A DNA stretch of 31,011 nt, from NCBI GenBank assembly GCA_964393815.1, contig CAYMUP010000009.1, positions 1-31,011 of the forward strand, given 5' to 3'. The position numbers and the translations under genes were made by a program. Source of the DNA: JAGXIT01 sp964393815 (GTDB lineage: Bacteria; Patescibacteriota; Saccharimonadia; Saccharimonadales; UBA4665). Shown in pieces: positions 1 through 8,686 of this stretch (the stretch's first letter is position 1; the number at the start of each line of letters is the position of its first letter). The notes under the pieces are model-generated. The model was not told the DNA's origin, ran no database searches, and saw only the letters and a list, made by a program, of their open reading frames with translations.

Positions 1-965
1 ACTTCGGCTTGGACGTCTACTTTGTGGCCTTCTAGGTACTCGCGGATTTTGAGGGCGGCTGTGGCACCTTCGCCAACTGCGCTCGCAACCTGCATGGTTG
101 CACCGCTGCGGATGTCGCCCGCTACAAACACACCCGGCATGTTGCTCATAAGATCGGCGTCGGTCTTGATAAGACCTATCTCATCGGTGTCTAGCTGGCC
201 TCCCAAGAACTGACTGTTTGGACTTAGGCCGATGAAAACAAAAACACCGTCAGTCTCAATTTTTACCTCATTACCACTTTTTACCTCTGTGCCCTTCACT
301 GCGACAACCCTGCCGTCTTCGCCAACGATTTCGTCTGTCGTAACGCCGAGATGCACAGTGATCTTGCCTTCGTTGACAAACTTTTGCAGTTCTTTTTGCA
401 AAACCTCGCTAGCGCGTAGCTTGCTGCGAACGATCAGGTCAAGATGAGAAGAAAAACGAGTCAAGAACATAGCTTCTTGCACGGCCGAGTTGCCACCGCC
501 AACTACGGCAATACGCTTATCGCGGTAAAAAGCACCATCACAGGTAGCACAGTAGTGCACCCCTCGAGCATAGAACTCTTCTTCACCTGGCACACCAAGT
601 TTTTTGTAAGCACTGCCCGTTGCTACCAAAACTGCGCGCGCATAATAATCGCCCGTTACCGTTTCTATTCGCTTCCATTCGCCCTCGTCGTGAAGCGCCA
701 AAACTTCTGTGGGTTCGATGACCGCACCAAACCGCTCAGCTTGCTTTTGCAAGTTATTGCCGAGTTCAAGGCCCGCTATGCCATCTGGAAAACCCGGATA
801 GTTATCTACCTGGTCGGTTACTGCTGCAAGCCCACCAGGGATAGCTTTTTCGAGTAGCAAGGTCTCGATGTCTTCGCGTGTGGTGTATATCGCCGCACTG
901 AGCGCCGCTGGCCCTGCCCCAATCATCACAACTGTATGCTCCTGCCGTTCAGTGTTATCTGCCAT
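1..965 (-). CDS. trxB: Thioredoxin reductase, C-terminus cut by window edge
   Basis: This is an FAD/NADPH enzyme that reduces thioredoxin in the cytoplasm. Translating the minus strand from the ATG at 965 gives an N-terminal FAD-binding GAGPAA motif, a redox-active CATC followed by DG, a VVGGGNSA NADPH-binding motif and the late VFVAGDIRSG motif. The order and spacing are those of bacterial TrxB. The frame is still open at base 1, so only the last few residues are missing. The start is chosen from a GAGGGAA ribosome-binding site just upstream. A possible -10 (TACAAT, 995-1000) overlaps the stop of the upstream gene. The glutaredoxin at 1755-2003 is a plausible functional neighbour in thiol metabolism. 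The family assignment is near certain. Confidence 0.95.
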   Translation of the reverse strand, partial: MADNTERQEHTVVMIGAGPAALSAAIYTTREDIETLLLEKAIPGGLAAVTDQVDNYPGFPDGIAGLELGNNLQKQAERFGAVIEPTEVLALHDEGEWKRIETVTGDYYARAVLVATGSAYKKLGVPGEEEFYARGVHYCATCDGAFYRDKRIAVVGGGNSAVQEAMFLTRFSSHLDLIVRSKLRASEVLQKELQKFVNEGKITVHLGVTTDEIVGEDGRVVAVKGTEVKSGNEVKIETDGVFVFIGLSPNSQFLGGQLDTDEIGLIKTDADLMSNMPGVFVAGDIRSGATMQVASAVGEGATAALKIREYLEGHKVDVQAE

Positions 966-992
966 ATTTCCCTCTACTATCTAACTTTTGTA

Positions 993-1721
993 TTATTGTA
1001 CCATTCGTTCTTGACCAGGCGCACTGATATCCATATTTTGGAGTGCGACTTTACTGATCATGCCAGCTACCCACGGATTGAGCGGTTCAAGCCTTCCTCT
1101 CGCGGAATCGGTCACTGGAGTCTCCACAACATGAGGCTTTCGCTGCCTCTCTGCATGCTTCTTAGCAAGTGCCTGAACTGCTTCGGTAAAACTAATATCG
1201 TGCTCTAGTGTAAATATCGCTAGTGCCGCAAGGTGATCTCTAAGAACTGGCTCGGGACTTCGAATCTTAGCTTCAGTTACTCCTCGCCAAAGTTCATCAT
1301 CTTTTGGGTTCATAGTGTCGACAAGGCGTAGCGTTGTAACCGCCAAGGCGCCCCTACTGTCTTGTCTCGGCACAAGCAAACTACCATTTGGGCCGGTAAT
1401 AGGCATGGCAAGCTCCTGATTATACCGTTGATAGCAATTCAGCTGCACGTCTGCACTGGGCCAGGCTCTCTGCTGGCCCAAAATTCCCCGTGCCGCCTCA
1501 TGGTACCAAAGGTTATCGCCCACTTCTTTTACAAGATTAGCCCGGTCAGAGGACTCTTCTGGTGATAGCAGCTCAAAGGCTTCTTCGATCAGACCGTTAC
1601 GAATTGTTACTCCAGTAACGCTTGGTAGTAGTGTTTCCGTCACGACCGTTCTCAACGCGGCAAATGTCGCACACTCTCCCCACATTGCATCTGGGGCGTT
1701 TCGCCAGGTAAACTCACTCAT
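993..1721 (-). CDS. MazG-like nucleotide pyrophosphohydrolase-related protein
   Basis: The 242-residue protein has an all-alpha NTP pyrophosphohydrolase signature near its N-terminus. EExxE (E46, E47, E50) is followed about 16 residues later by ExxD (E66, D69) in the sequence EVGDNLWY. This is the Mg-binding arrangement of MazG/dUTPase-like enzymes, which hydrolyse non-canonical or surplus NTPs. The remaining roughly 150 residues are helical and carry no motif I recognise. A TAAGAT -10 sits 7 nt before the ATG, predicting a leaderless mRNA. A second, shorter MazG-like protein lies at 8046-8363. The superfamily is fairly secure; the substrate is unknown. Confidence 0.75.
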   Translation of the reverse strand: MSEFTWRNAPDAMWGECATFAALRTVVTETLLPSVTGVTIRNGLIEEAFELLSPEESSDRANLVKEVGDNLWYHEAARGILGQQRAWPSADVQLNCYQRYNQELAMPITGPNGSLLVPRQDSRGALAVTTLRLVDTMNPKDDELWRGVTEAKIRSPEPVLRDHLAALAIFTLEHDISFTEAVQALAKKHAERQRKPHVVETPVTDSARGRLEPLNPWVAGMISKVALQNMDISAPGQERMVQ

Positions 1722-1728
1722 TTTTATT

Positions 1729-1734
1729 ATCTTA
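1729..1734 (-). promoter_or_regulatory. -10 element of the MazG-like gene (leaderless)
   Basis: TAAGAT on the minus strand lies 7 nt from the ATG at 1721, placing the transcript start at or next to the start codon. No convincing -35 was seen. Confidence 0.4.
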
Positions 1735-1754
1735 CGATATTTTGCTGTTTTAGT

Positions 1755-2003
1755 CTACGCAACTGCGGGAGCAAGCTTCGCGAGGTTGTAGCCGACGACT
1801 ACTTCCTGTGAATCATCCTGCTTGGTCACAACGGTGACTGGCACCGTTAGCGCGCCCGAGATAGCGAGGGCTTCTTGCTGGCGGTGCGGTTCGTCGTCGA
1901 GGTTTACCTCGTCATAATTGAGACCCTTGGCGGCCAGATATTTCTTAACCATGGGGCAGTAAGCACACGTTTTGGTAGTAAAGATGGTGATATTTTTGAC
2001 CAT
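1755..2003 (-). CDS. Glutaredoxin/NrdH-like thiol-disulfide oxidoreductase
   Basis: This 82-residue thioredoxin-fold protein has the active site CAYC (C13, C16) directly after the first beta strand. The conserved cis-proline is P55 in TVPV, and a C-terminal VGYN segment corresponds to the glutathione/TrxR-contact region. Such proteins reduce disulfides or serve as electron donor to ribonucleotide reductase. The open frame continues upstream to 2084, but the start at 2003 is chosen because a strong GGAGGGGG ribosome-binding site lies just before it and the fold begins there. Thioredoxin reductase is encoded two genes downstream, which would suit an NrdH-type protein reduced by TrxB. That pairing is inference. 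Confidence 0.88.
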   Translation of the reverse strand: MVKNITIFTTKTCAYCPMVKKYLAAKGLNYDEVNLDDEPHRQQEALAISGALTVPVTVVTKQDDSQEVVVGYNLAKLAPAVA

Positions 2004-2160
2004 AAGAAACCCCCTCCACATTGGGTTCAATACGTTTATTTTAGCGCAGTTTTGGTTTGAGAGACAAGCTTTAAAACTGTACATAAGTAGTATATATAGT
2101 GCTTATGTTATCGTCAATACGCTAGATATTGTGTTTTTCGCAATAAATCTACTCTTAAGG

Positions 2161-2520
2161 CTAGCTGTCGATGCTAACAAGTTCAATGTCAAAAACTAGG
2201 TCAGCATCGGCCGGGATGCCTGAGCCGTAAGGGGGGTTGTGGCCATAGGCTTTTGCGGCGGGAATGATGAGTCTTCGAGTACCCCCAACTTTCATACCGG
2301 GCACGCCCTCTGTCCAACCGGCAATCACACCACTCAAGGGGAATGAGATTGGCCGACCAAAGTCCTTTGAGCTTTGAAACACGCTGCCCGTCTTTGCAAC
2401 AGCACCCGTGTAGTGGCATGTCACCGTTGCACCAGACTGCACCGTGTCGCCAGTGCCTGGAACACGATCAATGATTTGTAGTTCTGAAACTGAATCAACT
2501 GGAGTGAAATCTGGAAGCAT
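2161..2520 (-). CDS. FKBP-type peptidyl-prolyl cis-trans isomerase (cytoplasmic)
   Basis: This 119-residue single-domain FKBP speeds proline isomerisation during protein folding. Visible family landmarks are VTCHYTGAVAKTG near the first strand, FPLSGVIAGWTEGVPGMKVGGTRRLIIP in the core (the tryptophan at the pocket base is present), and the end AYG...IPADADLVFDIELVSI. No signal peptide is seen. An AAAGGA ribosome-binding site precedes the ATG. It is adjacent to, and paralogous with, the membrane-anchored FKBP upstream at 2573-3118, which suggests an old tandem duplication followed by separation of cytoplasmic and exported roles. Confidence 0.92.
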   Translation of the reverse strand: MLPDFTPVDSVSELQIIDRVPGTGDTVQSGATVTCHYTGAVAKTGSVFQSSKDFGRPISFPLSGVIAGWTEGVPGMKVGGTRRLIIPAAKAYGHNPPYGSGIPADADLVFDIELVSIDS

Positions 2521-2572
2521 ATGAGGTCCTTTCTTTAAGAAATAAGGTTAGAGATGAGCGAATGAGCCTCAG

Positions 2573-3118
2573 CTATTCTTTGATCTTAACGAGCTTCACC
2601 ACAAAAACGAGCGCTGAATTGGCGGGAATCTCACCTGCTGCTTGCTCGCCGTAAGCCTTATTTGCTGGTATGACGAGGCGACGCGTACCACCCTCTTTAA
2701 GGCCAACGAGACCTTCTTCCCAACCTTTGATCACTTGGCCAGTACCGAGTTGTAGTTGCAGAGAAGTAGGTTTTGTATAGTTTTCGTCAAACATTTTGCC
2801 GTCTGTCGCGAGCGTACCATAGTACTTCATCTGCAAACAATCGCCAGCCTTTGCAGCAGCGCCTGTGCCTTCATCTAGGTCAGTCGTAACCAGTTCAGTA
2901 ACATCGCCCTCTGGCTTAAAGACTTCTGGGGCTGGCAGAGCTTCTGCAACCGGAGACTCCATAGCACAAGCGTTAGAAGTTGCTTCAGACACCGGGTCGG
3001 TCGATTTGTTTGTGGAGGCATCATAGATAGCGTATGCCGTAAAGGCTAAAGTTGTTACCAAAAAAAGCAGCGCTCCAAAAGCTGCAAATATCCGATCGCG
3101 TTTACGCGTTTGTGCCAT
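2573..3118 (-). CDS. Membrane-anchored FKBP-type peptidyl-prolyl isomerase
   Basis: This 181-residue protein starts with a basic MAQTRKRDR segment and one hydrophobic stretch (about residues 10-32). That is a signal anchor or uncleaved signal peptide placing the C-terminal domain outside the membrane. A low-complexity linker of about 50 residues follows, then an FKBP domain (about 75-181). Landmarks include LQMKYYGTLATDGKMFDENY, VIKGWEEGLVGLKEGGTRRLVIP and the end AYGEQ...IPANSALVFVVKLVKI. The likely role is folding of exported proteins. No lipobox cysteine is visible. An AGAGGGGA ribosome-binding site supports the start. Confidence 0.9.
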   Translation of the reverse strand: MAQTRKRDRIFAAFGALLFLVTTLAFTAYAIYDASTNKSTDPVSEATSNACAMESPVAEALPAPEVFKPEGDVTELVTTDLDEGTGAAAKAGDCLQMKYYGTLATDGKMFDENYTKPTSLQLQLGTGQVIKGWEEGLVGLKEGGTRRLVIPANKAYGEQAAGEIPANSALVFVVKLVKIKE

Positions 3119-3160
3119 ATAAAAATCCCCTCTTATTTACTGGTACTAGTTTGCCACAAC

Positions 3161-3610
3161 CTACCGTTTCCAGGCAAGTAAAACTGGCTCTTCTGGATAC
3201 CCGTTAGTAAAGCTTTGTATCAGGGCTTCTTTTAGTGAACCAGATACAAAATTGATATTACCTAGCTCGGAAATCGGCAGCCACTGCGGTTCATAGGTGT
3301 TTTGCCCCAACTTGTTGATCTTAGCTTCTTCGCTATCTGGGCTGAGTACACCTTCACCAGACTCATATTCACACCAGTACACAAACTGCTCACCGTACGG
3401 TTCCCCAGCGTCTTCCACAAAGACGAGCTGCACGCGGCCAACCACAACACCCGATTCCTCCTTTAGCTCCCGTCTTAGAGCATCTTCAAGTGCCTCTCCC
3501 ATTTCTACCGCTCCGCCGATGAGCGTGTAATACTCTGAGCCAAATTTATTTCGCTTCATGACGAGCATGTCTTGGTCGCGCGTCACGATTGCCCTAACCG
3601 CCTGCTTCAT
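3161..3610 (-). CDS. Nudix hydrolase
   Basis: The 149-residue protein has a complete Nudix box, G-x5-E-x7-R-E-L-K-E-E-S-G-V, at residues 33-55, including the RELKEE metal-binding helix. Nudix enzymes hydrolyse nucleoside diphosphates linked to other moieties. The family is clear but the substrate cannot be read from sequence. A TTGGAGGA ribosome-binding site precedes the ATG. It lies 59 bp downstream of the ABC exporter on the same strand and may be the last gene of the pheS-pheT-ABC run. With the two MazG-like proteins it makes three candidate nucleotide-pool sanitising enzymes in the first 9 kb. Confidence 0.9.
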   Translation of the reverse strand: MKQAVRAIVTRDQDMLVMKRNKFGSEYYTLIGGAVEMGEALEDALRRELKEESGVVVGRVQLVFVEDAGEPYGEQFVYWCEYESGEGVLSPDSEEAKINKLGQNTYEPQWLPISELGNINFVSGSLKEALIQSFTNGYPEEPVLLAWKR

Positions 3611-3669
3611 CGTTGTCCTCCAAGTTTATGTAACCAGCATAGCAAGTTTCGCTATAGAAATCCCTACAA

Positions 3670-5451
3670 TTAGCTCTTGATTTCGTATGATTTAAGTTGT
3701 TTTTCGTCTGCCGCCGTGTGGCGCTCCTGAAGCGCAAGTAACTGAGCATATATACCGCCGGTTTTTGCAAGAGCTGTCGGGGGGCCCTGTTCATCAACTT
3801 TGCCATCTTTTAGCGTAATGATGGTGTCAACTGACTGTATAGTGCTTAGTCGGTGGGCGATTATAAGCGTTGTGCGTCCGCGCATGAGGTGTTCGAGTGC
3901 CTCTTGAACGAGGTGTTCGCTGCGACTATCGAGGCTGCTGGTTGCTTCGTCGAGAATGAGGATAGGAGCATCTTTGAGGAGCGCACGCGCAATCGCTATG
4001 CGCTGTTTTTGCCCGCCACTGAGTTTCAGTCCTCGCTCTCCAATCTCTGTGTCATAGCCATTTTCAAACTGGGCGATAAACTCATCGGCATTGGCGGCTT
4101 TTGCAGCGTCGATAATAGCTTCGAGGCTCGCGCCAGGTTTGCCATACGCTATGTTTTCACGTACCGTACCGCTAAATAGCGCTGGTTCCTGAAAAACTAC
4201 AGCCGTCGCATCGTGCAGGCTTGAGAGGGAAACAGTGGCAACGTCTTGGCCGTCAATTTCGATTACGCCCTTTTGTGGTGAATATAGCCCGAGCAGCAGA
4301 CTAGTGATGGTCGTTTTACCTTCACCGCTCTCCCCTACTAAAGCCGACTTTGTGCCTGGCTCGAGCTTAAAACTAACACCCCTTAGAATCGGCTTTTTCA
4401 CTTCGTAGCCAAAAATAACTTCGGTCACTTTCACTTGGCCGTGTTTCGGCTGCAACATGGCCACTCGCCTCGAGTCAGCTGTTTCAGGTATTTCATCCAT
4501 GGCCGCAAAATAATCTTCTGTGTTTGCTATAGCCCGCTGCGATTGGTCAACAATGAAGCTGATACTAAAAATCGGCATACGTATGAGCGCCGCGTACTGC
4601 AAAAGTAGCACCATAGTACCTAAACTGTATTGCCCTCGTGCTGCCATGACACAGATGTAGCCATAGACGGCTAGGAAAATGATGTTGAGCGCCAACTTTC
4701 GCTTGACGTCTTGACCGTGCCATAGCCTGCTCTGCGGCCAGGTGGTTTTGACGGCCTTTTGATAACGCTTTTTAAATAGTGCTAGCTCGCCGTCTTCTCG
4801 ACCAAAACTTTTGACTACTTTTATTTGCCCTACGGCCTCGGCAAAACGTCCAGTTGCCGCATCGAGCTCACCATTGATAGTCTTTTGATATTCGCGCCAT
4901 TTCCCGCTTGTTCGTGTTGTGAGCCAGATGAAAATCGGATAGAGAGCCGTCAACATGAGCCCAACGGGCCACGAGTACCAATAGATAACGACGAGTGATA
5001 TAACTGTCGTAAAGATAAACTGCAAGAAATTGTTACTAAACGCTTGTGTAAAGCCGCTAATCTGGTCAATGCTGCGGTTAAGCCGGTTCAGAATTTTGCC
5101 GCTCTGCTCGGCGTCAAAATAGCGCTGCGGCAACGTTAGTAAGTGAGCAAAATAACGCTCACTGAGCAGCTTGCGGAGACGCGCTTGCAGTTGGTCGCCG
5201 ATAACACCGCCAATATTACTAAACAAGTTTTGTCCAAGATCGGCCAGAAAAATCCCGAGCACACACCAGATAACCAAGCTAAGGTTTGCAGATTTGTCAC
5301 CGGCAAGCTTTGTTACTTCGTCGACAATGGTCTTGGTAAGCAGCGGCTGCACCTGAGTCGTCAGCGCCACCAGCACCGAAAATACCGCCACACCTATGTA
5401 GTAGCGCTTGAGTACACCAGTAAACCGCACAATCCGTACCAAGTTTTTCAT
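3670..5451 (-). CDS. ABC exporter, fused membrane and ATPase domains (MsbA/MDR-like)
   Basis: This 593-residue half-transporter has an N-terminal six-helix type-1 exporter domain (about residues 15-310) and a C-terminal ATPase. Visible motifs are Walker A GESGEGKT (373-380), Q-loop QEP (about 421), signature LSGGQ (about 477-481), Walker B ILILDE followed by ATSSLD (about 497-508) and the H-loop histidine (about 533). All catalytic elements are intact, so it should work as a homodimer. The substrate cannot be inferred; lipids, drugs and peptides are all possible. Its ATG is 21 bp after the pheT stop with a GAGGTAGAG ribosome-binding site, so it is probably co-transcribed with the pheS-pheT run. 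Confidence 0.93.
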   Translation of the reverse strand: MKNLVRIVRFTGVLKRYYIGVAVFSVLVALTTQVQPLLTKTIVDEVTKLAGDKSANLSLVIWCVLGIFLADLGQNLFSNIGGVIGDQLQARLRKLLSERYFAHLLTLPQRYFDAEQSGKILNRLNRSIDQISGFTQAFSNNFLQFIFTTVISLVVIYWYSWPVGLMLTALYPIFIWLTTRTSGKWREYQKTINGELDAATGRFAEAVGQIKVVKSFGREDGELALFKKRYQKAVKTTWPQSRLWHGQDVKRKLALNIIFLAVYGYICVMAARGQYSLGTMVLLLQYAALIRMPIFSISFIVDQSQRAIANTEDYFAAMDEIPETADSRRVAMLQPKHGQVKVTEVIFGYEVKKPILRGVSFKLEPGTKSALVGESGEGKTTITSLLLGLYSPQKGVIEIDGQDVATVSLSSLHDATAVVFQEPALFSGTVRENIAYGKPGASLEAIIDAAKAANADEFIAQFENGYDTEIGERGLKLSGGQKQRIAIARALLKDAPILILDEATSSLDSRSEHLVQEALEHLMRGRTTLIIAHRLSTIQSVDTIITLKDGKVDEQGPPTALAKTGGIYAQLLALQERHTAADEKQLKSYEIKS

Positions 5452-5472
5452 GTGTTTCTCTACCTCAAAGGG

Positions 5473-8049
5473 CTATACCTTCACTGCGCCATACTTACTG
5501 CCTGCCGTTTCAGCAATGAGGTCGAGGTATTTAGTTACCTCGGTGTCGGTTAGGGTGCGTTCGTAGTTAACAGCTTTAAGACGAAGAGTGATTGTTTTAT
5601 TACCACCCTCTGCTGGTTTGTAAATACCGAGTGGCTTTAATTCTAAATGAAGTGTTGTAGACTGCTCGGGGTCAAGCGCTGCCTTTGCCGCAGCAAGCAC
5701 ATCGCCGTACGTTGTCTCCTCAGAAACCCGCAATGAAATATCCTGCGTCACATGGGGAAAACGGCTGAGCGGCATGTACGACTTAGTGGTTTTTTCAGCA
5801 AACATTGTTGGGTCAACCTCAAAACCTGCGCTATAAGCCGGTAACTTAAAGCTCTTGCAAACGCTTTGCTTAAACTCGCCGACTACTCCCAAAATCTGAC
5901 CTTTAGTTCCCGTCAAAGAATCATCAATAGCTCTCAGCACGGCGCTTCGTTTCGGGTCAAATGGCGCCACCGTTTGCTCTAGCCATGGGCTTTCATGTAG
6001 GTCCAGCTCCTCAAGCAAATCCAATTTTAGTGAGGTTATATTATTTTGGTCGAGTAGCTCGTTTAGAGCACGTAGAGCCCGGTAGTAAGCAGCCCCAGAT
6101 TGCGGTTTTTTAGCGGCGTAGACATACGCCAAAGCTTGAACTTCTCGTGGCGTGCCGTCATTGTCGAACTCTTTTTTGTTATGAGCTTTGCCAAACTCAT
6201 AAAGAGCAAAGTAGTCGTGGCCAGCCTTGATATTCATGTGAACCTTGTCGAGTAAACTTGGTGCCAGGCTGAGGCGGTAGTACTGAAGGTCGGGACTCAG
6301 TGCGTTACTAAGACGAAAAGCTTGGCCCGTGTTTTGGCCAGCGTTTTTCAGCACTCGTTCGTGCACAAAACTGTACGTTTTCACTTCATTTGAACCAACT
6401 CCAGAGAGAATTTGGCCAATTTTTCGCCGCATTTCAAAATTTGAGTTTTTGGGCGCAGGCACAATGCTGCGAGCTGGGAGCTCCTGTGGCAGCTTGTCAA
6501 AGCCATATAAACGCCCTATCTCCTCTACTACATCCTCTGATTCTTGTATGTCCATACGCCAGGCTGGCGCCCAATAGGTAAAGCCGCTGGCCTCAGGGTT
6601 GCACTCGAAGCCCACATGCGTAAGTATGCCCATGATCTCTTCTGCGTTAAGTCGAAGGCCGAGTCGATCGTTGATGAAAGCCGTATCAATCTTTGCAGGC
6701 TGAAGCATGGGAGTTACAGCTGGTTTTGCCCGCCAGTTTGTTTCATCGGCCATGAGATCATCGAACTTCTTAGATGCAATTTCTGCGCCCGTGAGACCAC
6801 TCAGCATCTCGACAGTCTTTTGCATGACATATGGGTTCATCAGCATCGATTGACCCTTATTGAACCGTGTGAGTGCGTCGGTAAACAAACCGTGGCGCAT
6901 GGCGCTTTTACGTACTGCGTACATATCAAAATTGGCAACTTCGAGCACAATTCGCGTCGTCTCGGGCGAAACTTCGCTATTGCCGCCACCCATTATGCCA
7001 CCGAGGCCAATCGCACCTTCGCCGTCAGCAATGACGATGTCATCAGCGACAAGCTCATAGGTTTTACCATTTAAAAGCGGTAGCTTTTCGCCCGCAGTTG
7101 CCATCCGCGCACCAATCGTTGCGCCGCGTAGCTTGTCGTAGTCATACGCATGTGTCGGCTGAGCGGTGAGAAGCATAACATAGTTTGTAATATCTACGAC
7201 GTTGTTGATGGGCTTGCCGCCCCACCGCACGAGAGTCGTTTGCAGCCACATTGGGCTTGGTGCAGTCGCGACACCTTGCATAGCGACGAACATCAGACGT
7301 GGTACATTGTGTCCCGCTTCATTAAAAACAGTGAGTGGGAGTGCGTCACTACCTGACTGGTCGGTTAGCTGGTAATACCACTCTGGGTCATTAAAATCAT
7401 TGCCGAAAATGCCTGCAATTTCTCTCGCCACACCAAGTTGGCCAAAAAGGTCTGGACGGTGAGTAAACATCTTATTTTCGATATCAATAATCGTGTCGTT
7501 AAGCCCAAAGCTTTCGGCAAAGCCTTGCCCAGGCGTAAGTTGGGGCGCACTGCTTTGGGAGCCGGGTCTTGAAGATACATCTTTTTCAGTTAGCACCACG
7601 ATTCCCTCATGGTCATCGCCAATAGCGAGCTCGCGGGCGCTCGCGATCATGCCGTTACTCATGACACCACGTAAGTTGCGAGCTCCGAGCACAAAGGGAT
7701 CCGCATCATCATAGCTAGCCGGAACGGTGCTGCCTGGTGGTAACCACACCACAAACTGCCCCGCAGCAATATTTGGCGCACCGCAGACTACTTGCACGAG
7801 TCCCTGGTCGTCACGCTCTACATCTTTCGCTACACCGCCGTCATCGACCTTGCAAACGCGCAAATGATCACTGTCAGGGTGATCGACACACTCCACGACC
7901 TTGACGATAATTATGCCTTTATACTTCGCACTAAGGTCGACTACTTCTTCGACACCGCCGAGCTGCGCATTAATCCGCCGTACCAGTTCCTCTACCGCTG
8001 GCAGTTCAAAACCTAGTAAGTCTTTCAGCGTATTTACACTAACTTTCAT
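5473..8049 (-). CDS. pheT: Phenylalanyl-tRNA synthetase beta subunit
   Basis: At 858 residues this is a full-length PheT. It shows an EMAPII-like tRNA-binding domain (about 40-160: VDHPDSDHLRVCKVDDG, QVVCGAPNI), the B3/B4 editing region with NNVVDITNYVMLLTAQPTHAYD and LGGIMGG (about 280-370), the B5 domain (WRMDIQESEDVVEEIGRLYGFDKLP), the catalytic-like core and a C-terminal anticodon-binding FDX-ACB domain beginning at SRFPHVTQDISL. It forms the alpha2-beta2 enzyme with PheS (8687-9730). Unusually, two small genes separate the subunits. Its ATG overlaps the preceding stop in an ATGA, implying translational coupling. Confidence 0.97.
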   Translation of the reverse strand: MKVSVNTLKDLLGFELPAVEELVRRINAQLGGVEEVVDLSAKYKGIIIVKVVECVDHPDSDHLRVCKVDDGGVAKDVERDDQGLVQVVCGAPNIAAGQFVVWLPPGSTVPASYDDADPFVLGARNLRGVMSNGMIASARELAIGDDHEGIVVLTEKDVSSRPGSQSSAPQLTPGQGFAESFGLNDTIIDIENKMFTHRPDLFGQLGVAREIAGIFGNDFNDPEWYYQLTDQSGSDALPLTVFNEAGHNVPRLMFVAMQGVATAPSPMWLQTTLVRWGGKPINNVVDITNYVMLLTAQPTHAYDYDKLRGATIGARMATAGEKLPLLNGKTYELVADDIVIADGEGAIGLGGIMGGGNSEVSPETTRIVLEVANFDMYAVRKSAMRHGLFTDALTRFNKGQSMLMNPYVMQKTVEMLSGLTGAEIASKKFDDLMADETNWRAKPAVTPMLQPAKIDTAFINDRLGLRLNAEEIMGILTHVGFECNPEASGFTYWAPAWRMDIQESEDVVEEIGRLYGFDKLPQELPARSIVPAPKNSNFEMRRKIGQILSGVGSNEVKTYSFVHERVLKNAGQNTGQAFRLSNALSPDLQYYRLSLAPSLLDKVHMNIKAGHDYFALYEFGKAHNKKEFDNDGTPREVQALAYVYAAKKPQSGAAYYRALRALNELLDQNNITSLKLDLLEELDLHESPWLEQTVAPFDPKRSAVLRAIDDSLTGTKGQILGVVGEFKQSVCKSFKLPAYSAGFEVDPTMFAEKTTKSYMPLSRFPHVTQDISLRVSEETTYGDVLAAAKAALDPEQSTTLHLELKPLGIYKPAEGGNKTITLRLKAVNYERTLTDTEVTKYLDLIAETAGSKYGAVKV

Positions 8050-8363
8050 GCGGCTAACCTTTCATCCAACTCAAGCATGGTGTCTTGGAAGGCTTTTTCG
8101 AGATCAATTCCATAATGTTCAGCAATTATTAATAATGACCAAAGACAATCTCCAAGTTCGTGACGAAGCTTGGCGTCAGTGTTTTCGCCACTTCGCTTGT
8201 TCTCCATGGCCATCACTAGCTTCATTAGGTCGCCCACATCACCAACGAACCCCGCAGTATAGTCTAGCCCGTTCCAACGGTCAAAACCATTTTGATCATT
8301 TACCTCTTGATATCTCTGCCTGATTGCCATAGCTCTTTTTTGTAGCTCACCTAAATCACTCAT
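8046..8363 (-). CDS. Small MazG-like protein between pheS and pheT
   Basis: The 105-residue helical protein resembles the all-alpha NTP pyrophosphohydrolase fold. ELGDCLWSLLIIAEHYGIDL (from E69, with D72) is the classic second metal-binding helix. The first helix reads GDVGDLMKL, so acidic residues D42 and D45 take the place of the usual EExxE glutamates. It overlaps both neighbours by 4 bp in ATGA junctions, so it should be made in step with PheS and PheT. Function is unproven. A role in clearing modified nucleotides or (p)ppGpp-like compounds near the synthetase is only speculation. The ExxE-to-DxxD change could alter metal binding. Confidence 0.75.
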   Translation of the reverse strand: MSDLGELQKRAMAIRQRYQEVNDQNGFDRWNGLDYTAGFVGDVGDLMKLVMAMENKRSGENTDAKLRHELGDCLWSLLIIAEHYGIDLEKAFQDTMLELDERLAA

Positions 8364-8686
8364 AAGTCTTCCTCGTCTAGTAAAGCAATGATGTCGAAGG
8401 CTGGCTCTTCGTAAGGGTGCGCACCGCGTAGTGCAGATACGACTTGTTTAGCCTTGCTTCTTTCACAGACAACTTCTATTCTGGCCTCCTCAACCACTGA
8501 GGGCTCACCGACTTGGCCGATATGCGGCTTAGCTCCCGCTTGCGGGGTAAAGCGGCCTTCACCGAGCAGTGTATAGCTACAATGCATATAGTCACCGAGC
8601 GCCCCGGCACCAGCCTCACCCAGCGCTGTACGCATCGCCGCAGCGTTCTTAAGCGGAACAAAAGTTACGATTTTCACGTTTTTCAT
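8360..8686 (-). CDS. COG3323-like protein (Nif3/YqfO insert domain, PII-like fold)
   Basis: The 108-residue protein matches, from memory, the stand-alone form of the PII/CutA-like domain that is inserted in some Nif3-family proteins (YqfO). Landmarks are GDYMHCSYTLLGEGRFTP, GAKPHIGQVG, EEARIEVVC and AHPYEEPAFDI near the C-terminus. The domain is thought to bind metal or small ligands, but a cellular role is not established. It begins one base after the pheS stop and overlaps the next gene by 4 bp, so it is firmly inside the pheS-pheT operon. Confidence 0.75.
   Translation of the reverse strand: MKNVKIVTFVPLKNAAAMRTALGEAGAGALGDYMHCSYTLLGEGRFTPQAGAKPHIGQVGEPSVVEEARIEVVCERSKAKQVVSALRGAHPYEEPAFDIIALLDEEDL

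Noticed and set aside
444..857. Plus-strand ORF of 137 codons
   Set aside because: It is the antisense shadow of thioredoxin reductase, whose motifs are unambiguous on the minus strand.
3639..3655. ATAGC/GCTAT hairpin after the ABC exporter gene
   Set aside because: The stem is only 5 bp, without a U-tract; too weak to call a terminator.
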